Assembly (NCBI GenBank): GCA_018382295.1
Contig: JAGZQF010000023.1
Coordinates: 1-24,139 of the forward strand
Direction of reading: 5' to 3'
Source of the DNA: Collinsella sp.
Lineage (GTDB): Bacteria > Actinomycetota > Coriobacteriia > Coriobacteriales > Coriobacteriaceae
DNA: 24,139 nt
This document shows positions 23,445-24,139 of this stretch, one piece after another. How positions within the stretch are numbered: the first letter of the stretch is position 1; the number at the start of each line of letters is the position of its first letter. The notes below the pieces were generated by a model, which worked only from the letters and a program-made list of their open reading frames with translations, did not search any database and had not been told where the DNA came from. Made by a program: the position numbers and the translations under genes.

Positions 23445-23506
23445 GGTGGGTTCCTTTCCCGTTTTTGCGGCTTGGGTGCAGGCCGCGCTGGTACCGTGGT
23501 TGGCTG

Positions 23507-23872
23507 CTATTCGCAGATGTGGCTCATGCCCTGGTTGAGCATGGTGTAGACGTGGTCGTCGGCGAGCGAGTATAGGATATTGCGCCCGTCGCGCCGGAAT
23601 TTAACCAGGTGCGACTGCTTGAGTGTGCGCAGCTGGTGCGACACCGCGGACTGCGAGGTTTCGGTCGCTTCGGCGATGTCTGCCACGCAGAGCTCGCGGC
23701 CCATGAGGGCGTAAAGGATCTTGATGCGCGTGGTGTCGCTGAAGACCTTGAACAGGTCGGCGAGGTCGTAGAGAAGCTCCTCGTCGGGAAGGTCCTCGGG
23801 CGAGCAGGTGGTCGGGATCGCGGGTTCGGTGGCCTCGATGTCGAGTTTCGTTTCATCAACGCGGATGCTCAT
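23507..23872 (-). CDS. ArsR/SmtB-family zinc-responsive repressor
   Basis: A 121-residue winged-helix repressor that should leave DNA when it binds metal. The recognition helix region is TSQSAVSHQLRTLKQ. The alpha5 site is complete, DDHVYTMLNQGMSHICE, with Asp-X-His-X10-His-X2-Glu, identical in spacing to SmtB (Asp104, His106, His117, Glu120), so Zn is the likely inducer. ELCVAD has one Cys where CadC-like alpha3 sites have CVC, and Cys23 lies in the N-terminal arm. Start ATG 23872 has AAAGGAT about seven bases upstream. It leads a three-gene cluster with the HMA protein and the ATPase. Confidence 0.95.
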   Translation of the reverse strand: MSIRVDETKLDIEATEPAIPTTCSPEDLPDEELLYDLADLFKVFSDTTRIKILYALMGRELCVADIAEATETSQSAVSHQLRTLKQSHLVKFRRDGRNILYSLADDHVYTMLNQGMSHICE

Positions 23873-23885
23873 TGCAATATCCTTT

Positions 23886-23909
23886 CATATGAACATGCGC
23901 TCATATAAT
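23886..23909. promoter_or_regulatory. ArsR operator A (downstream of promoter)
   Basis: CATATGAACATGCGCTCATA plus TAAT. It is the inverted partner of operator B at 23919-23942 (one mismatch in 24), separated by nine bases. It lies between the -10 box and the arsR ribosome site, which begins inside its edge. Confidence 0.88.
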
Positions 23910-23918
23910 TTACTTTCG

Positions 23919-23946
23919 ATTATATGAGTGCATGTTCATATGTCAA
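23919..23946 (-). promoter_or_regulatory. arsR promoter with operator B in its spacer
   Basis: On the minus strand a consensus TTGACA (23941-23946) and a consensus TATAAT (23919-23924) are 16 bp apart. Operator B (23919-23942) fills the spacer and -10. Repressor binding would directly block RNA polymerase, consistent with autoregulation and metal induction. Confidence 0.92.
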
Positions 23947-24101
23947 TGACGTTCAGGTAATTCGTTGTACAAAATGATGGGGAATAGGTGACGAGATCCC
24001 GGACTGAGCGTTTTTTGATAGTCGATGCCAAGGTGGGTACCGGTCGCGCGCGCAGACGTGGTGTAAGAGTGTCCTGAGGTCCGTCGCTGCAAGTCCCGAT
24101 G

Positions 24102-24139
24102 TTACTCCTTCTTGAGGCCGTGCTTCTCGACTATCTCGT
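24102..24139 (-). CDS. C-terminal end of a possible minus-strand gene
   Basis: The minus strand reads EIVEKHGLKKE followed by TAA at 24102-24104, a typical charged C-terminal tail. Only about 12 codons are inside the window, so neither the gene nor its function can be confirmed. The interval 23947-24101 between it and the arsR promoter shows no ORF. Confidence 0.35.
   Translation of the reverse strand, partial: EIVEKHGLKKE

Overview
The window looks like chromosomal DNA from a high-GC, Gram-positive gut actinobacterium of the class Coriobacteriia, most probably Collinsella or a close relative. This is inferred from GC-rich codon use, strong AAGGAGG-type ribosome sites, a steroid dehydrogenase of the gut 12alpha-HSDH type, and the abundance of small palindromic intergenic repeats. 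The sequence itself carries no rRNA or other taxonomic marker, and I see no tRNA gene or CRISPR array.

Layout. 1-414: dispersed repeats only. 415-2178 (-): tail-anchored coiled-coil protein. 2473-3273 (+): SDR dehydrogenase resembling bile-acid 12alpha-HSDH. 3274-3696: nested palindromes, a terminator and a second copy of the first repeat block. 3697-4836 (+): tgt. 5050-5808 (+): LOG-family phosphoribohydrolase. 5809-10154: a lower-GC island holding a RelB/YafQ-type toxin-antitoxin pair and a 1003-codon TOTE-type primase-helicase-PLD protein. The island is bounded by two copies (about 91% identical, 129 bp) of the 3' end of the LOG gene. 10323-11183 (-): DegV. 11340-12002 (+): HAD phosphatase. 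12058-13494 (+): PepV-like M20 peptidase. 13815-17474 (+): pstSCAB phosphate importer, with no phoU or phoR following. 17680-19539 (+): ABC-F ATPase of Uup type. 19546-20316 (+): Cof-type HAD. 20504-20893 (+): short DtxR/MntR-family regulator. 21031-21155: a 125-bp hairpin between convergent genes. 21173-23872 (-): zinc homeostasis cluster made of a P1B-2 ATPase, a free HMA metallochaperone and a SmtB-like ArsR repressor, with three matching operator boxes. 24102-24139 (-): tail of another possible gene.

How it works together. Most of the window is ordinary core metabolism. The accessory part is the island in the 3' end of the LOG gene. Its TOTE protein is a candidate anti-mobile-element or replication-conflict system, and the toxin-antitoxin pair probably stabilises the island or adds a second defence. 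The zinc cluster is self-consistent: the repressor has a complete alpha5 Zn site, a -35/-10 pair with an operator filling its spacer, and a second operator in front of the ATPase.

A second layer is repetitive. Four copies of a 66-67-bp palindrome lie just 3' of stop codons. Two of them differ by a compensatory base-pair change, and one supplies the last codons and stop of the TOTE gene. A separate family carrying GGGGACA-type motifs occurs as two long copies and several short fragments.
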